Shown: positions 40,916 to 49,640, counted from the stretch's first letter. The stretch is DNA of 64,000 nt from Chloroflexota bacterium (GCA_005880915.1 VBIW01000034.1:248001-312000), one strand, 5' to 3'. Notes: generated from the letters alone by a model not told the origin. Made by a program: numbers and translations.

Positions 40916-43077
40916 GCCGGACGCCTCGGCCTGAACCGGGAAAGGACAAGGATGAGGAAGATGAGAAAGATCGCCGGGACGGCGAAGCCGTACGCGATGT
41001 ACGGCAAGAGGAGCGAGTGTCGTTGGCTGGGTTGGATCGCAGTCGCGACGCCCCTTGACGTGACGTTCGGCGGTGGGGTTTGCGGCGCGGTCAGGGCAAA
41101 GTCGCGGCTCGCCGCCTGGGCCGCGGGACGCATCGAGCCATCCGGGCGGAAGAGACCGAAATTCTCCACGGTGAGGCCGGGTCGCTGCGTCCAGTAGTCG
41201 TCGAGGGTCCACCACACCGCGGCGCCCACGAAGCCGTTCTGCTGGATGTCGAAGTCCGCCGCCAGCTGCGCGTAATACGCGTTGAAGACGCGCAACTGTT
41301 GCGCCTCGTCGCCTGGGTCGTCGGCCCAGTGTCCGTATTCGAGGACGACGATGGGCTTGTGCGGATACTTCCTGTGCGCTTCCTGCAGCGCCGACTGCAC
41401 CGCGACACCCGACAGGCGGCCTCCGTACAGCACTCCGTAGTACATCGTGTAGCCGGCAACGTCGAGGTTTGCGCTCGTGGGGTCGGAAGGGCTGGTGCCG
41501 TACGCGGCCTGGCCCGTCAGGCGCGTGCCGTCGATCCGCCGGTCGAGGGCGCGCAGCGTGTTCAGCGCGCTTGCGCGCTCCGATTCGCCCGTCGATTCGT
41601 TGGCGAAACCGTGAAAGAGGACGCTCGGACGGTTCATGTCGCGCAGGGCCATCTCGGCCAGCATCTGCTGCGGAATGCCGCGATCCATCGCGATCGTGAA
41701 GGTCTGCGGGGTGAAGTGGTAGAGCGGGATCTCCTCCCACACGGCGATGCCGAGGCGGTCGGCGAGCAGCGGCAGCATCTGGTTCGGTGGATGGTGATCG
41801 ACGCGCACCAGGTCGGCGTGGACCTTGCTCGCGCGGCCTAGTACCGAAGCAATGTCTGAGATGGAGGTGAGCGGCCCGCCGGCGGGCGCGCCCTTTTGTG
41901 GCGGCTGCTGGCGCTCCTCATGCAGGGCCACGCCGTTGAACACGATTGGCTCGCCGTTGAGCAGGATTCGCGGCGCGGTCGAATCGACCCTGACCTGCCT
42001 CAAGCCGAAGCTCGTGAAGAGGTCGTCGATCGCCGCGCCTTCCGCGGTCACGGTGACCTGCAAGACGTACAGCGCGGGCAGGCTTGGACTCCACAGGTCG
42101 GCGTCGCGCATCGAAAAGGGCGCGGCAACACGAAACACAGAATCGCCGCTGACCAGGCCGAGGTCGATGATGCGGTCGAGCAGCGGCTGCGCACCTTGGG
42201 GTACGAGGCTCGACGCATCGGCGTTGAGGCGGTTGGCCTGCGTGACCTCGGCAGGCCACAGACGGACCTCGACGCCGGATTTGAGGATGTCGGCGCCCCG
42301 GTGCTGCAGCACCATCGATACGTCGGCGCCGTCGAGGTGTGGGCTCACGTCGGCGCGCACCACACTCATGGAGGGGACCGCCTCCAGCCAGACGTCGCCG
42401 ACCACGCCTCCGTAGTTCCACCAGTCAGCGAGGCCCCAGGGGACGATGTCGTCGCGTGTCCCCCACTCCGGGTTGTCGACGCGGACGACGATGGTGTTAG
42501 TTGCGCCGGGGATCAGCGCCTTCGTTGCGTCGAGCGCGAACGGGGTGTCGCCGCCTTCGTGGTAGCCGAGGTAGTGGCCGTTCAGCCAGACGTCGGCGAT
42601 ATAGCGGACGGCGCCGAACTTGAGGGCCGCGTACTGACCGGACCACTCGGGCGCGACAGCGAAGTCCTTGCGGTAAAAGCCGGCAGTGGTCGTCCGGCTC
42701 GGCGGCAGGTTGAAGGTGCCGGGGACGTCTAGCGTCGACCAGTTGGAATCGTCATAGGTTGGGTCGGCGCGCTGGCCGAGCTCATTCGTGACCGCCTTCA
42801 AGTCCGCTTTGCGGTCGGTGAGGCTCAGCGTTGTATTCAGCGGCTCGGGGTCGAAGCGCCAGGGGCCGTTGAGGTCTTGGGTCAGCCTCGGTTGGCGGTC
42901 GAAGGTCGGCACGGGCTGGCCAGACTGGAAAGCCACGGGGCCGCCGGGCTCGTCCTGGAAGCTCAGGGTCGCCTGCAAGTCGGCCCGGCCGCCGGCCGGC
43001 ACGAGGCTGCACGCCGCCGCGAGGAGCGGTAGGACGAGGCATCCGGCGAGGATGACGGCTTGCCGGCAGTTGGGCAT
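40909..43077 (-). CDS. glycoside hydrolase family 2 enzyme, lipoprotein with C-terminal membrane helix
   Basis: GH2-type beta-glycosidase (galactosidase, glucuronidase or mannosidase class), 722 residues. The order is: lipoprotein signal (AVILAGCLVLPLLAAACS); jelly-roll sugar-binding domain (NGPWRFDPEP, FYRKDFAV, DVWLNGHYLGYHEGGDTPF); immunoglobulin-like domain; and TIM barrel with NGVALHEERQ, the acid/base in HGFANESTGE and the nucleophile in VVLEYGHW. After the barrel, a hydrophobic helix (LLLPYIAYGFAVPAIFLIFLILVL) and a basic tail predict a second anchor. ATG 43077, with GGAGG 8 nt upstream. It is unusual to see both anchors on a GH2 enzyme. Confidence 0.87.
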   Translation of the reverse strand: MPNCRQAVILAGCLVLPLLAAACSLVPAGGRADLQATLSFQDEPGGPVAFQSGQPVPTFDRQPRLTQDLNGPWRFDPEPLNTTLSLTDRKADLKAVTNELGQRADPTYDDSNWSTLDVPGTFNLPPSRTTTAGFYRKDFAVAPEWSGQYAALKFGAVRYIADVWLNGHYLGYHEGGDTPFALDATKALIPGATNTIVVRVDNPEWGTRDDIVPWGLADWWNYGGVVGDVWLEAVPSMSVVRADVSPHLDGADVSMVLQHRGADILKSGVEVRLWPAEVTQANRLNADASSLVPQGAQPLLDRIIDLGLVSGDSVFRVAAPFSMRDADLWSPSLPALYVLQVTVTAEGAAIDDLFTSFGLRQVRVDSTAPRILLNGEPIVFNGVALHEERQQPPQKGAPAGGPLTSISDIASVLGRASKVHADLVRVDHHPPNQMLPLLADRLGIAVWEEIPLYHFTPQTFTIAMDRGIPQQMLAEMALRDMNRPSVLFHGFANESTGESERASALNTLRALDRRIDGTRLTGQAAYGTSPSDPTSANLDVAGYTMYYGVLYGGRLSGVAVQSALQEAHRKYPHKPIVVLEYGHWADDPGDEAQQLRVFNAYYAQLAADFDIQQNGFVGAAVWWTLDDYWTQRPGLTVENFGLFRPDGSMRPAAQAASRDFALTAPQTPPPNVTSRGVATAIQPSQRHSLLLPYIAYGFAVPAIFLIFLILVLSRFRPRRPAW

Positions 43078-43183
43078 CGATCTGCCTCCAAGGTTAGAGG
43101 GCACATTTGTACGGGCGCCTCGACACCTTCAATAGGAAGCGTTCGGACGGGTCGATGTACCGAGTTCGGCGCGTTTCATCTGT

Positions 43184-43471
43184 ATGGCAACCAAGCGCTG
43201 GTCACGCGACGTGACCGAAAAGAGCAACGCTCTCGACCTCGAGTCGAATGTCTTCACCAAGGACAGCCCGCGAAGCATCGCGGAGTCGCTGAAGCGTTCG
43301 GCGGAGCACAGCAAGCGGCGCAAGAGCGATCCTTATCGCTCGGCGATGTCGATGCTGGTGTTCTACATCAACCGGGCGGGGAAGAATCTGCCGAAGCAGC
43401 GTAAGGAGAAGCTGGAGGCGGCGAAGGACGAGCTACGCGCGCTGTTCGGCAAGAAGACGGAGAAGGCGTAG
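43184..43471 (+). CDS. DUF3175 family protein
   Basis: A 95-residue, highly basic soluble protein. The sequence KRWSRDVTEKSNALDLESNVF, then SIAESLKRSAEHSKRRKSDPYRSAMSMLVFYINRAGKNL, is the DUF3175 signature. The function is unknown; the charge suggests nucleic-acid contact. Start ATG 43184. Divergent from the GH2 gene. Confidence 0.9.
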   Translation: MATKRWSRDVTEKSNALDLESNVFTKDSPRSIAESLKRSAEHSKRRKSDPYRSAMSMLVFYINRAGKNLPKQRKEKLEAAKDELRALFGKKTEKA

Positions 43472-43581
43472 CCGCTAGCCCCATCGACTGTCAGGAAAAG
43501 TCGGTATCAGCGCCGGGCGAAAGGCGACGAAACGGACAATCGTGGTGCGACTCCCTTTGACGGTATATCTTTCGTCCTTCC

Positions 43582-44904
43582 ATGACCTTCCCATCTATTC
43601 CGCTCGGGTATGGCATCGATTTCGGGACCAGCAACAGCGCTGTGTCCGTCGCGTACCCCGATCGGGTCGAGGTGGTCTCCCTTGGGGCGTCTCGCGCGTC
43701 GCGGACCCTGCCTTCCTTTATCTATCTGCATCGGGCAGGACGGCAGGCCGCGGGAGACGAGGCGGTCAGGACCTTCCTCAAGTCCGGTCACGAGAAGACC
43801 GACTGCTGGCGCTGTCCGTTGGCCCCATACGGTTGGGACACCGACTGCCGCCAGTATCGAAAGGGCGGCGGCTGCAACGACGCCCGGCTCCTGTCCGGCG
43901 TGAAGCACGAGCTGGCCAAGCTCGGCTTCGCGGGTACAAACTCGTGGGCGACGGACTTCAGCGTCGGGTCGCTGGTCGGTGTCGTCATCAAACGACTGAA
44001 AGACGAGGCGGACCAGGCTACCGGCGCGGCCCCGCGTCGGGTGGTCATGGGCCATCCCGTCAACTTCGCCGGAACCGATCCCCACAATCGCGCCGCGTCG
44101 GAGGCTGAGGCGTTCCGGCGGCTCGAGGAGGCCGCCCTCGCGTCGGGGTTCTCAGAGGTGGCGTTCCTCGCCGAACCCACGGCGGCCGTGATCGGCGAGG
44201 CTGAGCACCACGGGGTCGAGATCGCGGTCGACTTCGGCGGCGGAACTTTCGACGTCGCCGTGATGGACGCCCGCGATGGCGAGCCGCGCGTGACCGGGAC
44301 GGCCGGTGTCGCGGTCGGAGGCGAGCTGCTCGACGGTGTGCTGTTCGAGACGACGATCGGGCCGGCGCTCGGCCTGGATGTGCTGCCCAACTGGCTGTTC
44401 AACGAGCTGCGCACGGCCAGCTCCGTCCGGCTGCTGATGGCCGACCCAGGCATCCCGGCCATCCTGGCTCGCATCGGCGGCCAGCCCGAGGAGCTGACCA
44501 CCGCCCTGCTGTACGAGGGTCACGCTTACGACTTCTACAAAGCCATCGAGAGCGCGAAGATCGCGCTTTCGGATTCAGCGACGACGCATCTCGAGTACGC
44601 GCCTCTCGACCTTCGGCTCGAGCTGCGCCGGTCAGCGTTCGAGTCGATGATCCGACCTGAGCTGGACCTGGTCAGGCAGACCATCGGCGAAGCATTGGAT
44701 GAAGCGAGTGTCGCTCCGGATGAGGTGGGCAGGGTCCTCGTGACCGGCGGTTCGGGCTACATCCCGGCGTTTCGTCGTGACCTCGCCGAGACTTTCGGCA
44801 AGGACCGGTTGGTCCAGCGCGACGCATTCACCGCTGTGGTACACGGCCTTGGCGTTCGAGCACAACAGTTGTGGCTCGAGTCAGCCACTCCCGCCGCGCG
44901 CTAG
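43582..44904 (+). CDS. Hsp70-like ATPase (YegD type) with a Cys-rich insert
   Basis: Actin/Hsp70-fold ATPase of 440 residues without a substrate-binding domain, resembling E. coli YegD. Phosphate and adenosine motifs are GIDFGTSNSAVSVA, the AVDFGGGTFDVAVMD strand pair and VLVTGGSGYIPAFR. LAEPTAAVIGEAE is the connect region. Between residues 75 and 98 four cysteines (75, 78, 89, 98; CWRC...C...C spacing) could bind a metal. Start ATG 43582. Its stop shares bases with that of the convergent HYR gene. Confidence 0.87.
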   Translation: MTFPSIPLGYGIDFGTSNSAVSVAYPDRVEVVSLGASRASRTLPSFIYLHRAGRQAAGDEAVRTFLKSGHEKTDCWRCPLAPYGWDTDCRQYRKGGGCNDARLLSGVKHELAKLGFAGTNSWATDFSVGSLVGVVIKRLKDEADQATGAAPRRVVMGHPVNFAGTDPHNRAASEAEAFRRLEEAALASGFSEVAFLAEPTAAVIGEAEHHGVEIAVDFGGGTFDVAVMDARDGEPRVTGTAGVAVGGELLDGVLFETTIGPALGLDVLPNWLFNELRTASSVRLLMADPGIPAILARIGGQPEELTTALLYEGHAYDFYKAIESAKIALSDSATTHLEYAPLDLRLELRRSAFESMIRPELDLVRQTIGEALDEASVAPDEVGRVLVTGGSGYIPAFRRDLAETFGKDRLVQRDAFTAVVHGLGVRAQQLWLESATPAAR

Positions 44905-46376
44905 GGCATCAAGAGCTGCGCGAGGCCTGCCAGGTCCTGGGCTTGCTGTGAGGTCAGCGACTTGTCGCTCTGGGCCTCGACTTCGTTGATGTAAGCACCG
45001 AGCTTGCCATCAGCGGCGGCGGGGTCTCCGGCGGCGACGGCGTCAGCGGCGCCCTGGAGCTTCACGCACAGTGAGTGAGCCACGCCCTCGTTGGATGCTT
45101 CCGCCTGCGTCACGCGACAGAGGCTGTCGAAGGTGTTCTGGGCGGTGACATTGAAGCTCGCGGTGGCGGAGTTGCCGGACACGTCTGTGGCGGTGCACAC
45201 CACCGCGGTGGTGCCCACCGCGAACATGCTTCCGGATGCGGGCGTGCAGCTGATCGAAACCGCGCCTGGGGCGTTGTCGGTCGCGGTTGGATCCGGGTAC
45301 TGCACGATCGTGTCGGCCGGCCCGGTCGCGTCGACGGTCATGTCCGGCGGCATGCTGGTGAATGTCGGCGGGATCTCGTCGATGACAGTCGCCCCTGCGC
45401 CGGTGATCGCGATGGGCAATGTGCTGCAGCTCGCGATCTGGCCCGCTGGCTGAGGCGCCGGACAGAAGGTCACGTCCTGGACGATCGCCGCGCCCGGCAC
45501 GACGGTGCTCGGGATCGAAAGGAGCTCGGTCCCGACGAAGACGCCTGGGGCGGAGATCGATGCTGGTGTGCTGAAACGGTAGGCGCAGGAGGTCATCCGA
45601 TCTCCGACGGGTACGGCACCTGTATCAGTGGACGGGGAGTCGCCGCATGCAGTGACGGTCGCGTCCGTTGGCGCGCGGCGCGCGACGGTCAAGGTGTCGC
45701 CATTGATGTAGGGCCCACCGAATCCTGCGGTGTAGATCAGGCAGGTGTCGACCTGGGTCTCGGAAACGGTTCCATCAGGGTTCGGACCGGTGCAGACCAT
45801 GTAGGCAAAGGGAGCGGCCGGCATGTAGCGCGGCCGGTACGGAGTGCCAACCACGCTCCCGGGTCCGTCGATTCTGAGCGGCACGTAGTTGCATACCGGA
45901 TTGCATGCCTGGGCCGTCTGGGTTAGCGATGCTCCACCTCCCTGGGTCGGCCCGTCAGGGGCGAATTGAATCGTCTCCCAGCCGATGAAACCGTGATAGG
46001 TCAGCGTGCTGTTGACAGAGAACGTACAGCCCTGCGCTCCCTGCATTGGGGGCGAGCAGGTGAACGAGGTGGCCGCCGGCGACGGGGAGGATAGGCGGAT
46101 GAACGAGCCTGCCAGCAGCGTCCCTCCGGTCAGGTCGACGCCGCAGCTATCTGTCTGGCCGGCCGCGACGCTTCCGTTTGGGCCTGGTCCAGTGCAAGAC
46201 ATCGAGAGGGTGATGGGGCCAGGTGGGCTGCCTGCCGCCGCGGGAGTCGCGGGCAACGCGAAGCTCGCCCCGAGGACGACACCGTAGAGGATCCCCCGCC
46301 ACCCCAACGAGCGATCGCGCACCTTCTCCAATCCGTGGAACGCGGAGCCATCAAGCCGTACCTTGCGCGAGTGCAT
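44901..46376 (-). CDS. secreted HYR-domain protein with FIMAH-like C-terminus
   Basis: Exported protein of up to 491 residues. A signal peptide (GILYGVVLGASFALPATPAAAG) is followed by ~270 residues with many paired cysteines. A HYR domain comes next (PPTFTSMPPDMTVDATG ... FAVGTTAVVCTATDVSGNSA), then an ~80-residue helical end (FDSLCRVTQAE to QAQDLAGLAQLL) like the FIMAH domain. Such proteins are thought to act in adhesion or on the cell surface. The first ATG (46376) lies inside a GTGCATGC repeat and precedes the signal by 27 residues, so TTG 46331 or GTG 46322 may be the real start. Confidence 0.8.
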   Translation of the reverse strand: MHSRKVRLDGSAFHGLEKVRDRSLGWRGILYGVVLGASFALPATPAAAGSPPGPITLSMSCTGPGPNGSVAAGQTDSCGVDLTGGTLLAGSFIRLSSPSPAATSFTCSPPMQGAQGCTFSVNSTLTYHGFIGWETIQFAPDGPTQGGGASLTQTAQACNPVCNYVPLRIDGPGSVVGTPYRPRYMPAAPFAYMVCTGPNPDGTVSETQVDTCLIYTAGFGGPYINGDTLTVARRAPTDATVTACGDSPSTDTGAVPVGDRMTSCAYRFSTPASISAPGVFVGTELLSIPSTVVPGAAIVQDVTFCPAPQPAGQIASCSTLPIAITGAGATVIDEIPPTFTSMPPDMTVDATGPADTIVQYPDPTATDNAPGAVSISCTPASGSMFAVGTTAVVCTATDVSGNSATASFNVTAQNTFDSLCRVTQAEASNEGVAHSLCVKLQGAADAVAAGDPAAADGKLGAYINEVEAQSDKSLTSQQAQDLAGLAQLLMP

Positions 46377-46440
46377 GCTCTCGCGCGATCAGATGAGCGC
46401 CTAGGCACGCGAGTGCATGCACTGGCGCTAAATGGGCGCG
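46361..46440. repeat. GAGTGCATGCACT repeat cluster, copy 1
   Basis: Two units, GCGAGTGCATGCTCTCGCG (46368-46386) and ACGCGAGTGCATGCACTGGC (46407-46426), each centred on a TGCATGC palindrome and separated by GATCAGATGAGCG. The same words recur at 47091-47184 on the other side of the SnoaL-like gene. Confidence 0.75.
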
Positions 46441-46472
46441 TCCCTTGCGAGACGCGCCCTGGCGGGTTTGGT

Positions 46473-46916
46473 TCAGGCCGACGCGCCGGCGGGCGTCAGT
46501 GTCGGGACGACGCCTAGCTGCTGGAGCATGCCGAGCATGTCGTAGCTCACCCACTCCTCGACGAGCTTGCCTTCGGCGTAGCGACCGATGTCGGTGCCGG
46601 TCACAGTCGATTGCTTGTTTGTCGCGGGGATACCCATCAACGAGCCCTTGTGGGTGCCGGTGGCTGTCCACCGGGTCACGACCTTGTCGCCTTCCGCGAT
46701 CTGGTCGTTGACGGTGAGGTGGACGTCTGGAAATGCGCCCCGATAAATCTCAACGAACTGCCTGTACCCCTGTGGGCCTGTGAATTTGCCACCGGGTACG
46801 TTTGGGTCATGGAAGTTCGCGCCTTCTGCAACCAGCTCGTCGATTACCTCGAGTTTTCCTTGGTTCCAGACTTCCTCGACTGATCGACGGGCGAGCGCCT
46901 TGTTCTGCTCGGACAT
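46473..46916 (-). CDS. SnoaL-like polyketide cyclase-fold (ester cyclase) protein
   Basis: NTF2-fold protein, 147 residues: NKALARRSVEEVWNQGKLEVIDEL, NFHDPNVPGG, GYRQFVEIYRGAFPDVHLTV and DKVVTRWTATGTHKGSLMGIPATNK. This is the common SnoaL-related family, in which only some members are real cyclases; the role is unknown. ATG 46916 has a strong GGAAGGAGC ribosome-binding site; the frame is open further upstream but without homology. A TGGCG-TTAAG-CGCCA dyad lies about 35 bp upstream. Confidence 0.87.
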   Translation of the reverse strand: MSEQNKALARRSVEEVWNQGKLEVIDELVAEGANFHDPNVPGGKFTGPQGYRQFVEIYRGAFPDVHLTVNDQIAEGDKVVTRWTATGTHKGSLMGIPATNKQSTVTGTDIGRYAEGKLVEEWVSYDMLGMLQQLGVVPTLTPAGASA

Positions 46917-47090
46917 TTCGGGCTCCTTCCCTTCGGGTACGGATGCTGGCGTTAAGCGCCAAGACTCCTGCTTGCTCATTGCCGAAGGGATCGTGAAGGA
47001 GCGGGAGAGTCGGTGGTGACAGTGTGCGCGCTTTCTGGCGGCCGTGCGACTCATCTTGGCTCGCTCCCGCAAGTCCGTCGGGCAGTGGCG

Positions 47091-47184
47091 CGAATCGGAT
47101 GGTGAGCGCACTTGGCACGCGAGTGCATGCACTGGCGCGATCGGATGAGCGATTGAGCGCGCGAGTGCACGCACCCGCGCCTAG
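47091..47184. repeat. GAGTGCATGCACT repeat cluster, copy 2
   Basis: Contains GCACGCGAGTGCATGCACTG (47115-47134), then GCGCGATCGGATGAGCG, then a diverged unit GCGCGAGTGCACGCACC (47158-47174). A partial unit precedes it at 47091. With the cluster at 46361-46440 it brackets the SnoaL-like gene in direct orientation. Apart from this, the 275-bp gap 46917-47191 holds only the SnoaL leader. Confidence 0.7.
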
Positions 47185-47191
47185 CAATCGC

Positions 47192-47344
47192 TTAGTCGGT
47201 CGTCAGCTCTGGAGGGCCTTGATCAGCACTCACCGTCGTCATCCGGCTCGAACTTCCAGCCGACCTCGAATCCGAACACGCAGACAGGAAAAGTGCGGTT
47301 AGCAGTGCGACGATGGCTATGCGTGTCACGCAGTTTTCAGACAT
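47192..47344 (-). CDS. very small predicted lipoprotein
   Basis: Fifty residues from ATG 47344: a signal peptide (RIAIVALLTALFLSAC) with a Leu-Ser-Ala-Cys lipobox, then a short polar tail (SDSRSAGSSSRMTTVSADQG). It starts 4 bp after the stop of the membrane-protein gene upstream, so the two are probably co-expressed. No family recognised. Confidence 0.55.
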   Translation of the reverse strand: MSENCVTRIAIVALLTALFLSACSDSRSAGSSSRMTTVSADQGPPELTTD

Positions 47345-47348
47345 CTGC

Positions 47349-47993
47349 CTAGCGAGCGATAAATGGCAACTGTAGGAATATTGTCGCTGCAAACACAGCG
47401 GACGCTAGCAAGATCACCACGCTCGACCGCTTCGCCGACCATCCGAACAGAGTCAGCTCGCCTGGTGCGATTCGATCTAACAGCGTGATTTGCATCGCCG
47501 AGGCCGTACCCGCGCAGAGCGCGAATATCGCGACGCCCAGCAGTGCCCTACGCGTGCTCCAGTTTGACGTTATCAACCACAACATCACCCCAGTTCCTGC
47601 CAGCGTGTCGACCATTGCGAGCAACAACCAGATCCACACGGAGCGAGGGACCGGGGGTGCCATTGGAGCCGCCGATCCCCGACCGCCCGGCAGCCAATGG
47701 CGCACGCGGTAGGAGGTCCACATCACGCTGCTCAGCACGGCGGTAAGGATGCTGATCACGCCAAGTACGATCGCCAGTGCCCACTGCCGGCCGGCGAAGA
47801 CGACCATCGTGATGATCAGACCGAGCGATCCGGCAATCAGCAGGGCCAGGCCAAGCCTGGGCAACCAGTAGAGTCCAAAAATCCGGAGCAGAGCTGGTGC
47901 GAATCGAGGTACCGGCCGTCGCCGCTTCAGGGCCCATTCCGGCACGTAGTCGGGGTTGAGTTCGTCCGCGATGCGGCGGAACGCGCTAGGCAT
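47349..47993 (-). CDS. membrane protein of unknown function
   Basis: A 214-residue protein with a basic cytoplasmic start (ALKRRRPVPRFAP) and six predicted helices in three pairs (about residues 43-85, 117-160 and 190-212). No recognised motif. Start ATG 47993. The tiny lipoprotein gene follows at once. Confidence 0.7.
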   Translation of the reverse strand: MPSAFRRIADELNPDYVPEWALKRRRPVPRFAPALLRIFGLYWLPRLGLALLIAGSLGLIITMVVFAGRQWALAIVLGVISILTAVLSSVMWTSYRVRHWLPGGRGSAAPMAPPVPRSVWIWLLLAMVDTLAGTGVMLWLITSNWSTRRALLGVAIFALCAGTASAMQITLLDRIAPGELTLFGWSAKRSSVVILLASAVFAATIFLQLPFIAR

Positions 47994-48016
47994 CGGTGCG
48001 GTCTCTCATGGCTAGG

Positions 48017-48811
48017 TTACATCCGGGTGCGCAGCGCTTCGAAGAGCTCGTACCGGACGGCGCGGCGGATGACGAACTTGTCGTTCGAATGGCGCTTGCG
48101 CGTCGCGCTGTCGACAACCCACTCCGCGCGATGCACGAAGCGCAGATGCTCCGACAGATACTTGCGGAGGTCGGCCAGGTCGTCGAATGGCACGCGGTGC
48201 CAGAAACGGCCCGCGCGTTTGCGCTTGAACAATCCCTCGCGCACCACGCGTGTGATCGCCAGATCCGAGGCTCGGTCGTTCGCCAGCTCTTGCCTGGAGG
48301 TCTTTACCACTCCAAAGCGCTGGAATCCACGCGGCTTGCGCCGCTCCGCGTACGCGGGAACGCGCGAATCAGGCCGGGCGTCGACCAGGGTTCCGCCGGG
48401 TGCGAGGACCCTGTGAATCTCGGCCAGGGCATCGACCATGCCCTTTCGCGCGATTCATCAAAGTGTCCACGAGAGGATCACCAGGTCGAAAGCCGCACCT
48501 GGAAATGGAAGATGCTGCGCCGCGCCGGCGGCGAAGCGCACGTTTCGAACACCGGCCTTGCGCGCGTTCCGCTTCGCGGCAGCAATGGCCTCTGGGTCGG
48601 GATCAATTCCCTCCACGCTTGTGGCGAACCGCGCGACCCCGAGCGCCAGGCGGCCGTCGCCGCAACCCAGATCCAGGATGCGCTTCCCGCGCACGAGCGG
48701 CGTGCCGCCCCACTCTCTTAGCTCGTCGTTAGGACGCGGGCGGAGAGCCGAAGACATCGCGGGAACGTACCTGCCGAGGTCGCCGACGGAGCCCTTTGCG
48801 ACACCGCTCAT
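48017..48811 (-). pseudogene. class I SAM-dependent methyltransferase interrupted by TGATGA
   Basis: The N-terminal part has the SAM-binding motif RILDLGCGDGRLALGVA and acidic EGIDPDP, running to FDLVILSWTL. Two consecutive TGA codons follow (48460-48455). The same frame then continues, beginning IARKGMVDALAEIHRVLAPGGTLVDARP, the normal next block of a type 11 methyltransferase, to the C-terminus. So two nonsense codons, or a small rearrangement, interrupt one gene. No frame change is involved. The start is 48811 or ATG 48757. If the upstream part is still made it lacks half of the fold. Confidence 0.8.
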
Positions 48812-48858
48812 AGGTATGTGCAGCTTAGAACCTGGTCGGGCAGGCGACGTTAGCGTTG

Positions 48859-48880
48859 CCGCCGGTTGCGGCGGATTTTT
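48859..48880 (+). terminator. hairpin and T-run facing the + strand
   Basis: CCGCC(G)...(C)GGCGG stem (48859-48864 with 48869-48874), a GTTG loop, then ATTTTT (48875-48880). It reads as a terminator for + transcripts, but both neighbours are on the - strand; the T-run overlaps the stop codon of the gene to the right. It is the same arrangement as at 36777. Confidence 0.6.
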
Positions 48881-49640
48881 AGAAAGCGATTGCGGAGGAC
48901 GCGGCCGGCGGAGTCTTGTGGACTCCGATCTCTGTCGTCATCCACAGCTCGCCGCGCAGAGCGGGAGACATACCTTCGCAATGCTGCTCGAACACAATGT
49001 CGATCTCAGCCACCGTAGCCGCAGACGTCCAATCGATGGTCTTGATCTCGAATCGCCCGCTTACCGTGTTGCAGCCGCGTCCGTCCCCCGTGACCTGGAG
49101 GCCAGGGGCCTTCCCGGTCGTAAACGGCGCTCGCTCGGCGGCCTGAAACTGCCCCGGCACCAGGTGCCCATTGCTCGGCGCGCGAAAGTCGAGATACCAC
49201 CAGTCGCCCTCTCCCGACACGCTCATCCGAAGGTAGGAATTGGTGCCGCCGATGGCAAAAGTCGACTCCTTGATGGTCCAGACCTTCAGAACTCCTCCAG
49301 CGACATAGTCGCCGGTGTCGCTCGAGAAGTGCATCCATGCATCGGTCGCGGGCCGGAAGAAGTCACCTGTCCCCGCCGGGGTCTGCGAACCGGCTGTGCT
49401 CGTTGGTCCGGGGGTCGGACCGCTGGAAACCGTGACGACGGCGACCGTGAACAGCCTCGTGTATGCGACCGACCCCAGAATTGCGCCGCCCGCCCCGGCC
49501 ACGAGGACCGAGCCCGCGATGACGCCGAGAATGGGTCCGCGGCTGCCAGGCGCGTGAGCGATCGCGTACCCCGCGCCTCCTGCGGCCACGAGAAGTCCGA
49601 CCGTGCACAATCCTGCCGCCAACGCAAACAGGTAAACCAC
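48879..49640 (-). CDS. membrane-anchored protein with C-terminal GRGCN...QHCEG domain
   Basis: A 253-residue protein. Two N-terminal hydrophobic helices (residues 1-25 and 33-60) are followed by a Pro/Thr linker (SGPTPGPTSTAGSQTPAG). A beta-rich C-terminal domain of about 150 residues follows, with GDWWYLDFRAP, PGLQVTGDGRGCNTVSGRF and IDIVFEQHCEGMSPALRGEL. The GRGCN and QHCEG pair (two Cys) marks a conserved extracellular domain found in many bacterial proteins of unknown function. Start 49640. Confidence 0.75.
   Translation of the reverse strand: MVYLFALAAGLCTVGLLVAAGGAGYAIAHAPGSRGPILGVIAGSVLVAGAGGAILGSVAYTRLFTVAVVTVSSGPTPGPTSTAGSQTPAGTGDFFRPATDAWMHFSSDTGDYVAGGVLKVWTIKESTFAIGGTNSYLRMSVSGEGDWWYLDFRAPSNGHLVPGQFQAAERAPFTTGKAPGLQVTGDGRGCNTVSGRFEIKTIDWTSAATVAEIDIVFEQHCEGMSPALRGELWMTTEIGVHKTPPAASSAIAF

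Noticed and set aside
46473-47174. Long N-terminal extension of the SnoaL-like protein up to 47174
   Set aside because: The extra 86 codons cross the GTGCATGCAC repeats and have no homology; ATG 46916 has a strong ribosome-binding site and the family length.
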